NCBI RefSeq assembly: GCF_900107545.1
Contig: NZ_FNQZ01000002.1
Coordinates: forward strand, 186,001 to 250,000
Length of the DNA stretch: 64,000 bases
Source: Pseudobutyrivibrio sp. ACV-2
Lineage (GTDB): Bacteria; Bacillota; Clostridia; Lachnospirales; Lachnospiraceae
Reading direction: 5' to 3'
Position numbers and translations under genes: made by a program. The notes under the pieces were generated by a model. It ran no database searches, was not told the DNA's origin, and worked only from the letters and a program-made list of their open reading frames with translations. Within the stretch, counting starts at the first letter, position 1. Each line of letters begins with the position of its first letter. Below, in pieces: positions 44,539 to 53,736 of the stretch.

Positions 44539-45309
44539 ATGTTAGCTAATTACCATTCACATACGGTCAGATGCAATCACGCCTCTGGCACAGAAAGAGA
44601 ATACATTGAAAGTGCCATCAAAAATGGCTTCAAGATTTTAGGATTTTCAGATCACACTCCACAGCCATACCCACCACAGTATGAATCTCACATCAGAATG
44701 GGAATGGACGAGGTTGAAAACTACACAGACACCCTTGTAAAGCTTCGTGAGGAATACAAAAACGACATCCAGATTTTTATCGGCTACGAAGTGGAATACA
44801 CCCACAAATATTTCGACAAACTAATCCCTCACCTAAAGCAATACCCTTTAGACTACATCATCCAAGGACAGCACTTTGTACCAGATGAATTCAACGGATT
44901 CTATTCAGGCGCAATGATGGACGATGAAGAAAAGCTTGCCGCATATGCCGACCTCACCATAGAAGGAATGCACACTGGCCTGTTCAGCTATCTGGCTCAC
45001 CCAGACTTAATATACTACGACGGACCAGACGAAATATTCCAGAAACACATGAAGCGAGTAATCCAGACCGCTATCAACCTAAAGCTTCCCCTTGAAGTAA
45101 ACATGCTAGGCTTCAGAGATGGACGCAACTATCCAAGCGACCGCTTCTTCTCCCTGGCCTCAGAAATGGGCGCGTCCTTTGTAATAGGCTGCGACGCCCA
45201 CAACCCACTGGATATGAAACAGCCTGAAGACGTTCCAGAATTTATGGACTTCCTAAATAAGAACAACATCACCTACGGTGACAACGTAATCGAGCTAAGA
45301 CCTGTATAG
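44539..45309 (+). CDS. PHP-domain histidinol-phosphatase (HisJ/HisK family)
   Basis: Metal-dependent phosphatase of 256 residues. PHP motifs are in order: NYHSHTVRCNHASG (HxH), GFSDHTPQP, FIGYEVEYT (metal-ligand glutamate), QGQHFVPDEF, LAHPDLIYYD and VIGCDAHNP. It fits histidinol-phosphatase of the HisJ type, which dephosphorylates histidinol phosphate in histidine synthesis, but no his genes are nearby and other phosphate esters are possible. The promoter is suggested by TGTGATATCAT about 30 bases upstream of the ribosome binding site. Confidence 0.87.
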   Translation: MLANYHSHTVRCNHASGTEREYIESAIKNGFKILGFSDHTPQPYPPQYESHIRMGMDEVENYTDTLVKLREEYKNDIQIFIGYEVEYTHKYFDKLIPHLKQYPLDYIIQGQHFVPDEFNGFYSGAMMDDEEKLAAYADLTIEGMHTGLFSYLAHPDLIYYDGPDEIFQKHMKRVIQTAINLKLPLEVNMLGFRDGRNYPSDRFFSLASEMGASFVIGCDAHNPLDMKQPEDVPEFMDFLNKNNITYGDNVIELRPV

Positions 45310-45325
45310 GCCTTAGCTTTTTTTG
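45293..45325 (+). terminator. Intrinsic terminator overlapping the PHP gene stop
   Basis: GCTAAGaCC pairs with GGcCTTAGC around TGTATA, followed by TTTTTTT. The stop codon lies inside the loop region, and the T-run begins the giant palindrome. Confidence 0.7.
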
Positions 45326-45964
45326 ACGGGCTCCTCTAAACTTGGTGTCCGGCTCCAGCCCCATTATGGCCCCCGCGACCCACACCTTCAATCAGGCAAA
45401 GTCCAAGAATTTGTATTTTCTAAATGGTACAATCAAGCTTCTTTTATTGGTAGGTGTTCTTTCAATGTTTTACATTTCTTCTCAGCTGTATGCCCTACAC
45501 AGACACATATATAAACTATAGAAATATTTCATCAGCCAGGTGGCAGGATACCCCCTACGATTTTGGAATGAACCTAGTGGTAATGGTAAGTGAGTTTTGC
45601 TAGTTTGGGCAGACCGAGCCATGGACGGCGAGGTCAAGGAGATGCTGAGCACGGATGCGAATATCGACTGGTGCCCAAACTATCAAAACTCACTTGCCAA
45701 TTACCACTTGGTGAATGGAGTATGAGTAGGGGGTATCCTGCCACCTGGCTGATGAAATATTCCGGAGACTAAAAATGTGTCTGTGTAGGTCACACATCTT
45801 CGGCGAAATGTAAAAGCAGTGAACGGACACCTACGTGAAGCTTGATTGCACCATTAAGAAAATACAAAATTCTTGTCCAAATATGCCTGTTTGAAGGTGT
45901 GGGTCGCGGGGGCCATAAGGGGGCTGGAGCCGGGGCAAAAATATAGGGGAGCCCGTCAAAAAAG
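45318..45964. repeat. Giant imperfect palindrome of about 650 bp
   Basis: From TTTTTTTGACGGGCTCC to its complement, the left half aligns with the reverse complement of the right half over almost the whole length (about 295 bases per arm). Shared blocks include GGCTCCAGCCCC, GGCCCCCGCGACCCACACC, CAATCAAGCTTC, CCTACACAGACACAT, ATATTTCATCAGCCAGGTGG and AAGTGAGTTTTG. The arms are joined by a GC-rich centre (45611-45671). No plausible gene occupies it. A centre segment TGCTGAG...GCGAA...CGA loosely recalls the small hairpin core. Confidence 0.85.
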
Positions 45965-45976
45965 ACCTGGCTCCCC
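45946..45976 (-). terminator. Intrinsic terminator after the helicase gene
   Basis: On the minus strand GGGGAGCC and GGCTCCCC form a stem, followed by TATATTTTT. It overlaps the right end of the giant palindrome. Confidence 0.65.
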
Positions 45977-46005
45977 TGTTGTATCAAAAACTGTGAGTGG
46001 TAGTT

Positions 46006-47952
46006 TTATCGCTGGCCTCTCATGCGGCTTAGGTATGAGGATGCAGCGGTGGTGTATGAAGTTTTCGGTGTAAATTTTGGTTCAGGTGGTTTTGGCTTGT
46101 CAGAAGATGGTTTCAGCTCCTGGATGAAGGTGGACTGCTTGTCGGCGTATTTGAAGATGGTGAGCTTGTCCTTGGCGCGGGTTATACCTACGTAAAATAT
46201 ACGGCGCTCCTCTTCGTAGTTTTTCTTTTCCTGGGCTGTGGCCTTCTCAGGGTTTCTGATAACTTTGTTTGGGAACACTCCATTTATTACATCTATCATG
46301 TACACATTGTCGTACTCTAATCCTTTGCTGGAGTGGATGGTTGACAGGATGAGTTTTGCACCGGGTACATTTTTCTTTTCCTGCAATATCATTCTCAGCT
46401 CATTTAGTCGGTTGATGAAGGATGGAATATCCTGCTCCTGTTTGGCTAGCATCTTTAAGATGAACACTTTGTTTGTGTCGATGTTGTTCGATATCAGATA
46501 CTCGCCATAGCCCATGAATTTTTCAATGCGATTGATGGCCTTATATGGAGTTTCATTTGCCATGTTTTTAAAATGGGTTCGAAGTGAACGGCAATTCCCT
46601 AGAATGTGTCCCTTTATATCTACAAACTCTGCTGCATCCAAAATCCCTGAATGATTGCGCTCTGCAATGCGACACATCTCTATGGCATCCTTTTTGCTGA
46701 GGTAGGTCTGGAATTTAAAATATATCTTCATGAAGATTTCTTCGTCCATTGGCACAAATGCAAAGCGAAGCATATTTATAATGTCAATGACTACCCTGTT
46801 GGTGAAGAAAGCCATGTCAGCACTTCTGATGGTATATGGGACGGAGGAACGCTCCAGCAAATCAACTAGTGGAAGTATGCTTTCGTTGTCTCTATAGAGG
46901 ATAGCCGTTTTTTCCTGAATTTCTCCGGCTACCTTTAACAGATACTGGTACTGCTTTTGTCTGTCGATTGGCACCAAACTGATTTCACTTGTAGCTTCCT
47001 TGGTGGCGCAGATGTGTTTTTTATGTCTGTCTCTGTTGTGCTGGATAAAGATATCAGCTGCTGCAATAATGTTGGCGTTGGAGCGATAGTTTTTATCCAT
47101 GAAAAGAACTTTCGCCCCTGGATGGTCCTTTTCGAAATTCAAAAGAGCATCAGGATATGCTGCTCTGAAACCATATATACTTTGATCCTCGTCGCCTACC
47201 ATAAATAAATTGCCGTCACTACCTGCCAGCAAGGATATAATCATGTGTTGAATTTTTGAAGTGTCCTGAGCCTCATCAACACAGATATATCTATATAGTC
47301 TCTGGTAATAGTCTCTTACTTCCTTGGAGCCCTTTAGAATCCTGTAAGCGTAAATCATCTGGTCATCGTAGTCCATCAGGCTTCGGGTTTTAAGCTCATT
47401 GTTATAAATATCGTATATACGAAGTAAATCTATCTCCTCGGTCTTTCCCAGGTCTTTTATCTCTTCCTTAGTCAGGCACATATTTTTGCAATATGTAATC
47501 AGAGTACGGATATTTTTAATATCACTTTCTGTTGGGAACTCGCCTACCACGTTGATATAAATATTAGTCAGTAGCCCTGCGGTGTCCTTATCATCACTAC
47601 ATAATTCAAAGGATGGTTTGCCTATGAGTCTGCCGTAATAGGCTATGATTTTGGCACAGATTCCATTGATGGTACGAAACTCAAGTCTGCCGGAAAGCTG
47701 GTCTCCAAAAATGTGATTGAATCTTGATGCCATGTCCTTTGTGGCTGCTACAGTATAAGTCAGTGTAAGTATATTTTCAGGGGCGATACCCTTGCAGTAA
47801 ATCATGTAGCCTAAGCGATTTACAAGCACTGTGGTTTTGCCGCTGCCTGGTACTGCAAGAAGTAGTACTGGGCCTTCCACAGTCTTTACCGCCTCAAGCT
47901 GTTGTGGGTTTAAGCTGGCTCCATATGTATCTAAAAAATTCTGTTCTGTCAT
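46006..47952 (-). CDS. UvrD/PcrA-like superfamily 1 DNA helicase
   Basis: ATP-dependent 3'-5' helicase of 648 residues. SF1A motifs are in order: Q-motif LNPQQLEAV, Walker A LAVPGSGKTTVLVNRL, motif II YICVDEAQDTSK, motif III VGDEDQSIYGFRAA, motif IV MDKNYRSN, motif V LSTIHSSKGLEYDNVYMID and motif VI VGITRAKDKL. It is slightly shorter than PcrA (about 740) and lacks part of the 2B/C-terminal region, so it is a UvrD-family member rather than a certain orthologue. The ATG is at 47952. Confidence 0.9.
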   Translation of the reverse strand: MTEQNFLDTYGASLNPQQLEAVKTVEGPVLLLAVPGSGKTTVLVNRLGYMIYCKGIAPENILTLTYTVAATKDMASRFNHIFGDQLSGRLEFRTINGICAKIIAYYGRLIGKPSFELCSDDKDTAGLLTNIYINVVGEFPTESDIKNIRTLITYCKNMCLTKEEIKDLGKTEEIDLLRIYDIYNNELKTRSLMDYDDQMIYAYRILKGSKEVRDYYQRLYRYICVDEAQDTSKIQHMIISLLAGSDGNLFMVGDEDQSIYGFRAAYPDALLNFEKDHPGAKVLFMDKNYRSNANIIAAADIFIQHNRDRHKKHICATKEATSEISLVPIDRQKQYQYLLKVAGEIQEKTAILYRDNESILPLVDLLERSSVPYTIRSADMAFFTNRVVIDIINMLRFAFVPMDEEIFMKIYFKFQTYLSKKDAIEMCRIAERNHSGILDAAEFVDIKGHILGNCRSLRTHFKNMANETPYKAINRIEKFMGYGEYLISNNIDTNKVFILKMLAKQEQDIPSFINRLNELRMILQEKKNVPGAKLILSTIHSSKGLEYDNVYMIDVINGVFPNKVIRNPEKATAQEKKNYEEERRIFYVGITRAKDKLTIFKYADKQSTFIQELKPSSDKPKPPEPKFTPKTSYTTAASSYLSRMRGQR

Positions 47953-47979
47953 ATATCTTAATTTCTATTCCTATAAAAA

Positions 47980-48026
47980 AATGGTGAAAGTTTATAGGAA
48001 TATGCACCCTATAAACTTTCACCATT
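47980..48026 (-). terminator. Terminator of the nonribosomal peptide operon
   Basis: Perfect 19-bp stem AATGGTGAAAGTTTATAGG and complement, beginning at the PPTase stop codon and followed by TTTTTTTATAGG on the minus strand. It marks the end of the biosynthetic operon. Confidence 0.9.
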
Positions 48027-48696
48027 ATATCCAATCCTTATATGTGAGACAAATAGTATTCTCAATAGGCTCATCTGCGCAGACTGCCACCTGATGATAT
48101 TCGTCTATACGATACACCCGAAACTGCTCAGGCGATACATTACTTCCATTCTCCAGCACTCTGTAAACATCATCAACAGCTCTCACTTCGAAGCTCTGAA
48201 AATCTTTGCCTAGCCCTGTTCCAAGCTTTTTTACATAGCTTTCTTTAATGGTCCATATCTTAAAGAAATAGTCCTGTTGCGCCTCAGGAGAAAGCCCTGC
48301 TAATTCAGCCTGCTCTGCTTTTGTAAGACAATGTCTGGCTAGAAGCGCAAAGTCTCTTACCTTAATATGCTCCACGTCTATTCCAACAGGCTTTTCAGAA
48401 ATGGCACACACAATCCAATCCCCGGAGTGGGATAGATTAAATTCCACTCCAGGTGCATTTTTCAGTGTAGGTTTACCACTTGAGCCATATTCAAACTCAA
48501 TATCATCAGGATTAAATCCCTGCTGCCTCAGTGCCTGTCTAAGCAACAATTCAGCATACAGACAACGAATTTTATCCTTCGGCTTTTTGTATCTTTCCAC
48601 TCGCGCCTGACGCTCTGCTGAAATGCAGCTGCACAGCTCAAAAAACCTTTCATCTATATTTATATCTGAAATATTTAACCCGTACTGTTTAACCAT
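48025..48696 (-). CDS. 4'-Phosphopantetheinyl transferase, Sfp type
   Basis: Loads the phosphopantetheine arm from CoA onto the carrier domains of the NRPS proteins. The 223 residues have the two-domain Sfp motifs: FNLSHSGDWIVCAISEKPVGIDVEHI (magnesium-binding aspartate) and FFKIWTIKESYVKKLGTGL (WxxKEA/S-like). It is the last gene of the operon and overlaps the ABC ATPase gene by 8 bases. Its presence supports a self-contained pathway. Confidence 0.93.
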   Translation of the reverse strand: MVKQYGLNISDINIDERFFELCSCISAERQARVERYKKPKDKIRCLYAELLLRQALRQQGFNPDDIEFEYGSSGKPTLKNAPGVEFNLSHSGDWIVCAISEKPVGIDVEHIKVRDFALLARHCLTKAEQAELAGLSPEAQQDYFFKIWTIKESYVKKLGTGLGKDFQSFEVRAVDDVYRVLENGSNVSPEQFRVYRIDEYHQVAVCADEPIENTICLTYKDWI

Positions 48697-49366
48697 TAGC
48701 CTGCTCTACTACATGTCCATCCTTTAGTCTGATTACCCTGTTACCATATTGGGTGGATTCCTCAGAGTGGGTAACCATCACTATAGTTTTACCACTTTCT
48801 CTATTAATTTTCTGCAAAAGTTTTAAAACTTCTACACCGGATTTGCTGTCCAGATTTCCTATAGGCTCATCGGCAAATATGATGTCTGGATTTGTCACAA
48901 GTGCTCTGGCGATGGCTGTTCTTTGCTGCTGACCACCAGACAGCTCTCGTGGTGTGTGCTTTCTTCTTTCCTGAAGACCTACCAGAGTTAAAAGCTCATC
49001 TACCTTTTTCTTTAGCTCCTTTTTATCTGCCCCGTCTAAAAGAGCTGGAAGCATGATATTTTCCTCTACAGTGAGGTTTGGAATCAGGTTGTAAAACTGG
49101 AAGATAAAACCGATTTCCTTTCTGCGCATTTTGCTTTGAAGCTCGTCGCTTAGCTTGCTGATTTCCTTGCCGTTGATAACGATGTTGCCCTCGGAAACGT
49201 TGTCCAAGTCACCCATCAAATATAAAAGGGTGCTTTTACCTGAACCAGAAGGACCCATGATTGATACAAAATCTCCATCCGAAATTGTAAGATTTATATT
49301 TTTTAAAACTGGCACACTTGCCTTACCTAGTGCAAAGCTTTTGCTTACGTTGTTTACTTCTATCAT
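48689..49366 (-). CDS. ABC transporter ATP-binding protein (MacB/LolD type)
   Basis: ATPase of 225 residues with Walker A MGPSGSGKSTLLYLMG, Q-loop FIFQFYNLIPNLTVEENIMLP, signature LSGGQQQRTAIARAL and Walker B IIFADEP. It pairs with the FtsX-like permease encoded 15 bases upstream, forming an export or mechanotransmission complex of the MacB class. In this operon it may export or confer tolerance to the peptide product, in addition to the MFS protein. Confidence 0.92.
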   Translation of the reverse strand: MIEVNNVSKSFALGKASVPVLKNINLTISDGDFVSIMGPSGSGKSTLLYLMGDLDNVSEGNIVINGKEISKLSDELQSKMRRKEIGFIFQFYNLIPNLTVEENIMLPALLDGADKKELKKKVDELLTLVGLQERRKHTPRELSGGQQQRTAIARALVTNPDIIFADEPIGNLDSKSGVEVLKLLQKINRESGKTIVMVTHSEESTQYGNRVIRLKDGHVVEQANG

Positions 49367-49381
49367 TTGAAACCCTCCCGA

Positions 49382-51889
49382 TTACTCGTACTTGATGCAC
49401 TCTATTATGTTTAACTTTCTGCTGCGTGAAATTGGAATAATTGAAATCATGCACATCACTCCAATTCCAAATATCGTAAATACGATATATAGGGTTAGAT
49501 TATATTTCATTGTTACGTTGCCGAATATGAAGCTTAGCATATATGGAACAATGTTTAAAATTCCTGTTGCTGATATGAATGCAAATAATACTCCAAATAC
49601 GCCAAGGAAAAATGATTCCTTAAGAAATAACTGACGCATGGTTTTGGCGCTCATTCCAACTGTTCTATACATGGCAAGCTCTCTTTGTCTGGTGGCAAAG
49701 CACACCAGCACGTTGTTTACCATACCGATGATTCCAATTATAAGAGCAAGTATCGCATATGCGTTAATGATTCTAAATATGCTTACAATCAAATCACTGT
49801 TAATCTCAATCAGTTCATCAAGTGTCTGAATGCTGATTAGCTCTTCTAAAAATTCAGCCTTTATATTGTTTCTCACCTGCTCGACTGATGCTTTATCTGC
49901 CACCTTTACATAGGTGTTTGTGTAGTAAGTAACCTCGTAGTCACTGCTGAGATTAGCTGCGGAAATAAATCCGATATTGCCCAGCTTAAATGAGCTATCC
50001 ACAAGACCTGTAACTGTATAGTCATAGCTCTTAGCACCTACCTTAATGCTGATGATATCACCAACCTTTACACCTACCTTAGACGCAATCAGTTCAGTCA
50101 ATACTATGTTTCTTCCATCATTTAAGCTGCATAAAGCCTCATATGCCTCATCGCCGATTTCTGCACCCATGTAATCGAAAAAGCTTTCATCATCAATTCC
50201 ATACAAAGTATTGAAGTAGAAATTTTTATCCTCTATCTGAGCCAGGCTGATTTCGTAAGAGTTTGCAAATGACTCTACACCCTCAACCTCTGATAGTCTG
50301 TCGCAAAAATCCTGATCAATGGCTCTTCCTACCAGCGAGATATCATACAAATGATAGGTTTCATATACACTGTTAATAGTGTTTGAAATAACATTTGAAA
50401 TATTTGAAATAATAAGTATGCTGGCCACTGCAATTTGAAGGAGTCTTACTATGTTGAGAAGAGTTTTGTTTGTCTCGATATTTCTCATAGCAAGCATTGT
50501 GGTATTGTCAGAGCTTTTTGCAAATAGCTTTGCGATAAAGTCAATAGCAAAAGGAACAAGCATCAGTGTTACCACAATAATAACCGTCATGCATACGATA
50601 GTAACTATCATGCAAAGCAGGCTTGTGCTTAATGTATGTGGAATAATGATGCATAACCCATAGATAGCCACAAGTACAATAAGCTTTAATAGCACATGCT
50701 TTTTTGCTTTTTTCTTTTCTGTATCCAGGTCTAAAATAATATCCTTTGTGGATTTCTTTAGTGCCTTAAAAAGTGGTGGTATAGCACTGACCATGGTAAG
50801 AACAACTGATAACAATAGTGTCTCTACTATCTGCATTCCGCTTACGGATACTGTAAGCTTTGTTCCCTCACTGAGCTGCTGCACATAGGCAACTACAATA
50901 GTATATAAAACTGCTATACCGAGGATTGAGCCTATGGCACCACCAACTAATCCCCAGATAATACTTTCTACCGTAAATACGAATTTTAATCTGCGTTTTG
51001 ATAGCCCCACGCTTCTAAAGGTTCCAATGGCTGGCATTCTCTCCAATGTAATCAGATTAAACGAGGTATAAATAATGAAGATACTCATGAAAATTACTGT
51101 GAGAGCCGACACCATAAATGGCATAACAACGGTGTTTACAGCCTGATTTAAATCTGATTCGTTTACAGATGCCTGAACAGTGCAGTTTTCCATTGCTTCA
51201 GTTAACTGGTCTATAGTGTCATTTACATCAGCTCCATCTGCAACCTTTAAGAAAAACAGATTGCTCATTTCAGAAACACCATAAGTTGTCTCTAAGAAAT
51301 CCTTTGGAACGATGGCACGGTAGCCTGTACTTTCATTTAGGAAAAATCCTACCTGCTCTGCCAGACCTACTACTTCAAGTGAAGCAACCTCACCATTTAT
51401 TTTGATATCAACAGTGTCACCGACCTTGGCTCCAATTTCTGTTGCAAACACCTGGCTTACTATGATTTTGTTACCCTCAAAAGAGGAAGTGTCACCTGCT
51501 TCAGCCAGCTCATAACTATTAAAGGTCTCTAGGTCCTCAAGAGTTGTACCCCATAGATTTATATACTCTGAATTTTCTATATCGTCAGGATTGTAAAGGC
51601 CCTCCACACTCATGATGTTTATCTGGTAATCAAGTTTTTCAGATGTAGCAGTCAGGGAATCATTCGCTATGAATTCAGCCCCGCCAATCTCATCCTTTAA
51701 AGCAACCTTGATATCAGAGCTTCCACCTAGCTGCACTGCCTGATCCACATACATCTGCCGACAGGTATTTTTCATACCTATGGTGGCAAAAAACAGGGCT
51801 GAGGATACAGCTATAGATAAAAGCACAAGTATGGTCCTGACTAATTTTTCCCGCACATTATTTAAAATGTATTTTACTATTAAGCTCAA
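49382..51889 (-). CDS. FtsX-like ABC transporter permease
   Basis: Membrane protein of 835 residues with two FtsX/ABC3 permease modules. An N-terminal helix (about 18-38) precedes an extracytoplasmic MacB-like domain (about 45-250) and a bundle of three helices (about 260-375). Two more helices lie near 405-450, then another helix, a second extracytoplasmic domain (about 520-690) and three terminal helices. Typical stretches are TLERMPAIGTFRSVGLSKRR and ATRQRELAMYRTVGMSAKTM. It works with the ATPase downstream. The substrate is unknown. Confidence 0.9.
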   Translation of the reverse strand: MSLIVKYILNNVREKLVRTILVLLSIAVSSALFFATIGMKNTCRQMYVDQAVQLGGSSDIKVALKDEIGGAEFIANDSLTATSEKLDYQINIMSVEGLYNPDDIENSEYINLWGTTLEDLETFNSYELAEAGDTSSFEGNKIIVSQVFATEIGAKVGDTVDIKINGEVASLEVVGLAEQVGFFLNESTGYRAIVPKDFLETTYGVSEMSNLFFLKVADGADVNDTIDQLTEAMENCTVQASVNESDLNQAVNTVVMPFMVSALTVIFMSIFIIYTSFNLITLERMPAIGTFRSVGLSKRRLKFVFTVESIIWGLVGGAIGSILGIAVLYTIVVAYVQQLSEGTKLTVSVSGMQIVETLLLSVVLTMVSAIPPLFKALKKSTKDIILDLDTEKKKAKKHVLLKLIVLVAIYGLCIIIPHTLSTSLLCMIVTIVCMTVIIVVTLMLVPFAIDFIAKLFAKSSDNTTMLAMRNIETNKTLLNIVRLLQIAVASILIISNISNVISNTINSVYETYHLYDISLVGRAIDQDFCDRLSEVEGVESFANSYEISLAQIEDKNFYFNTLYGIDDESFFDYMGAEIGDEAYEALCSLNDGRNIVLTELIASKVGVKVGDIISIKVGAKSYDYTVTGLVDSSFKLGNIGFISAANLSSDYEVTYYTNTYVKVADKASVEQVRNNIKAEFLEELISIQTLDELIEINSDLIVSIFRIINAYAILALIIGIIGMVNNVLVCFATRQRELAMYRTVGMSAKTMRQLFLKESFFLGVFGVLFAFISATGILNIVPYMLSFIFGNVTMKYNLTLYIVFTIFGIGVMCMISIIPISRSRKLNIIECIKYE

Positions 51890-51903
51890 GTTGACCTCCT
51901 GTT

Positions 51904-52611
51904 TTAGTAGTTATTGCACATCTCAATATTTCTATAAACGTAGTCAAATACTTCCTCTAGATTGTTAAACAGATAAAAATGGTTTCCCTCAAAATAAGTG
52001 ATTTCACATTCCCTTGCGGTAAGCTCATTCCATTCTGAAACACCACCCATAAGAAGCGGGTCGCTCATACCACACAGGATGGAAATATTACAATCCACTG
52101 GCTCCCTGCCTGGCACAGGCTTGTAATTTTCAAGCAGGCTATAGTCAGATCTAAGGACTGGCAAAAACAGTGCTCTAAGCTCTGGATTTTTAAATATCTC
52201 CTCTGAGGTCTGCTCATTTTTTAAAATATGCTGTATGAATTCTTCATCACTCAGAGTTGAAAATGAAAGGCTTCGCTCCTTGTAAGGGGAATTATTACCT
52301 GAGAAAAACATATGCATTGGAAGAGGCATTCCCTCTGATTTAATTTTGTAATACAGCTCGTAAGCCAGCCAGCTTCCCATGCTGTGCCCAAAGACTACAT
52401 ATTCTCCATTTTCTATTACATCCTTGCACTGAAGGTAAATATCATCTACAGCTTCCTCAAAGGTATTTACTAAATTCTCATCAAATCTTCCACCATGACC
52501 GGGAAGCTCCACTATTTTAAAATCTACATATGCATCCGCAAATTTCAAAAAATCATAGTATGCAGATGCCATTCCTCCTGCGTGAGGAATTACAATGACA
52601 GTTGTACCCAT
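51904..52611 (-). CDS. Type II thioesterase of the NRPS pathway
   Basis: Alpha/beta hydrolase of 235 residues that clears misloaded or stalled acyl groups from carrier domains. It has the oxyanion stretch VIPHAGGMASAYYDF, the nucleophile elbow VFGHSMGSWLAYEL (GHSMG), the aspartate in GMSDPLL and the histidine in FEGNHFYL. It matches GrsT/SrfAD-type editing enzymes. It lies in the middle of the operon, 19 bases after the flavoprotein gene. Confidence 0.93.
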   Translation of the reverse strand: MGTTVIVIPHAGGMASAYYDFLKFADAYVDFKIVELPGHGGRFDENLVNTFEEAVDDIYLQCKDVIENGEYVVFGHSMGSWLAYELYYKIKSEGMPLPMHMFFSGNNSPYKERSLSFSTLSDEEFIQHILKNEQTSEEIFKNPELRALFLPVLRSDYSLLENYKPVPGREPVDCNISILCGMSDPLLMGGVSEWNELTARECEITYFEGNHFYLFNNLEEVFDYVYRNIEMCNNY

Positions 52612-52630
52612 CTTATCACTCCTTGTGTAT

Positions 52631-53716
52631 TTACTCCATTAATAAATATGTTCCTACCCGATTTAATTCATCGATTTTCCCCTTCACTATAACTCTGCCA
52701 TTCATTATCTCCTCCATGAGGCTGGCCTTGTGACCCACAATGGCTGATATAGTTTCAAAGCTGCTTTTTAGGGTAATATCTGCAGTAGGACTTTTTTCCA
52801 TTGATGAAGTAAGCTTTCCATTTTTAATATCAAAAAAGCAGTATTTTTTCTCGTCTCCGTTGAATACAAATTGTGCACTAAAATCTGTATCTGTGTCCTC
52901 ACCCTTTGGTTTAAAAAACAGTTCAACATATTCTACAAAGCTTTCTACGGACTTTGGTAGCACTCTGCCGTGGTCATGTAGTCTGTTTTTAATGTACTGT
53001 TGAATAGTTACCTTTTCTTCCTGGCTTAGCTTCATATTCAGATTGTGAAGTGAAACCACTTTTTCCAAATCGTCTAAATCCTGTGAGACTTTTTCTATGG
53101 TATCCTGTGAGATTGCATTAGTTTTAGCCAACTCTTCACCTGCTTTAAATGCCGCCTCAAGTATTTCGTCTTTTTTGTCTGCATACACAGGGCTAAACAG
53201 GATTGCATCGGAGTTTCCTCTGTAAAGCTCAGCTATAAGCTTGTCGTCAAAAAGATATTTTAAGTAAGCTGACATCTGCATGAAGGCATGACTTTTGTGC
53301 CATGACGCTGCCGATATAGCAACTATCTTTGGAAATGGGCCTCTGAAATTCTGAACCACCATATCTCCTTTTGCTATCTGCTTTGGATCAAGATAAGGAA
53401 ACAGACGCTCTATAAAATTTTTCATCACCGCATTTAGCATTCCAAAATAGATAGGAGAGGCAAGCACCACTACGTCTGCTTCTATGAATTTTGTATATAA
53501 GATTTCAGTCATCTCATCCTTTATGATGCAGTGTCCATTTGTAACTGTAGAACAGGCTCCACATCCCATGCAATGCTTGATATTCATACGAGTTAAATCG
53601 TACCCTTCCACATCAGCACCAGCCTCACGCATTCCCTTTGCAAACTGAGATGCCAGCACCTGAGTCACACTATATTCCTTTTCCTTTGGACTGGAAGTTA
53701 AAACTAAAGCTCTCAC
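52631..53716 (-). CDS. Iron-sulfur flavoprotein fused to an SCP2-like domain
   Basis: Protein of 361 residues. The N-terminal half (about 1-190) is an FMN-dependent reductase of the iron-sulfur flavoprotein type, with LVLTSSPKEKEYSVTQVLA and the cysteine motif MGCGACSTVTNGHC. The C-terminal part (about 250-361, FVFNGDEKKYCFFDIKNGKL and ADITLKSSFETISAIVG) looks like a sterol-carrier-protein-2 fold, a hydrophobic-ligand binder. Within the operon it may carry out a redox tailoring step on the peptide or on the aldehyde released by the terminal reductase. That role is inference only. Confidence 0.8.
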   Translation of the reverse strand: MRALVLTSSPKEKEYSVTQVLASQFAKGMREAGADVEGYDLTRMNIKHCMGCGACSTVTNGHCIIKDEMTEILYTKFIEADVVVLASPIYFGMLNAVMKNFIERLFPYLDPKQIAKGDMVVQNFRGPFPKIVAISAASWHKSHAFMQMSAYLKYLFDDKLIAELYRGNSDAILFSPVYADKKDEILEAAFKAGEELAKTNAISQDTIEKVSQDLDDLEKVVSLHNLNMKLSQEEKVTIQQYIKNRLHDHGRVLPKSVESFVEYVELFFKPKGEDTDTDFSAQFVFNGDEKKYCFFDIKNGKLTSSMEKSPTADITLKSSFETISAIVGHKASLMEEIMNGRVIVKGKIDELNRVGTYLLME

Positions 53717-53736
53717 ACATATCCTCCTAAAGGCTT

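Noticed and set aside
45590-45772. Plus-strand open frames in the centre of the giant palindrome, including a 34-codon frame from 45620
   Set aside because: They have no ribosome binding site, are short, and their ends are dictated by palindrome sequence. I see no conserved domain.
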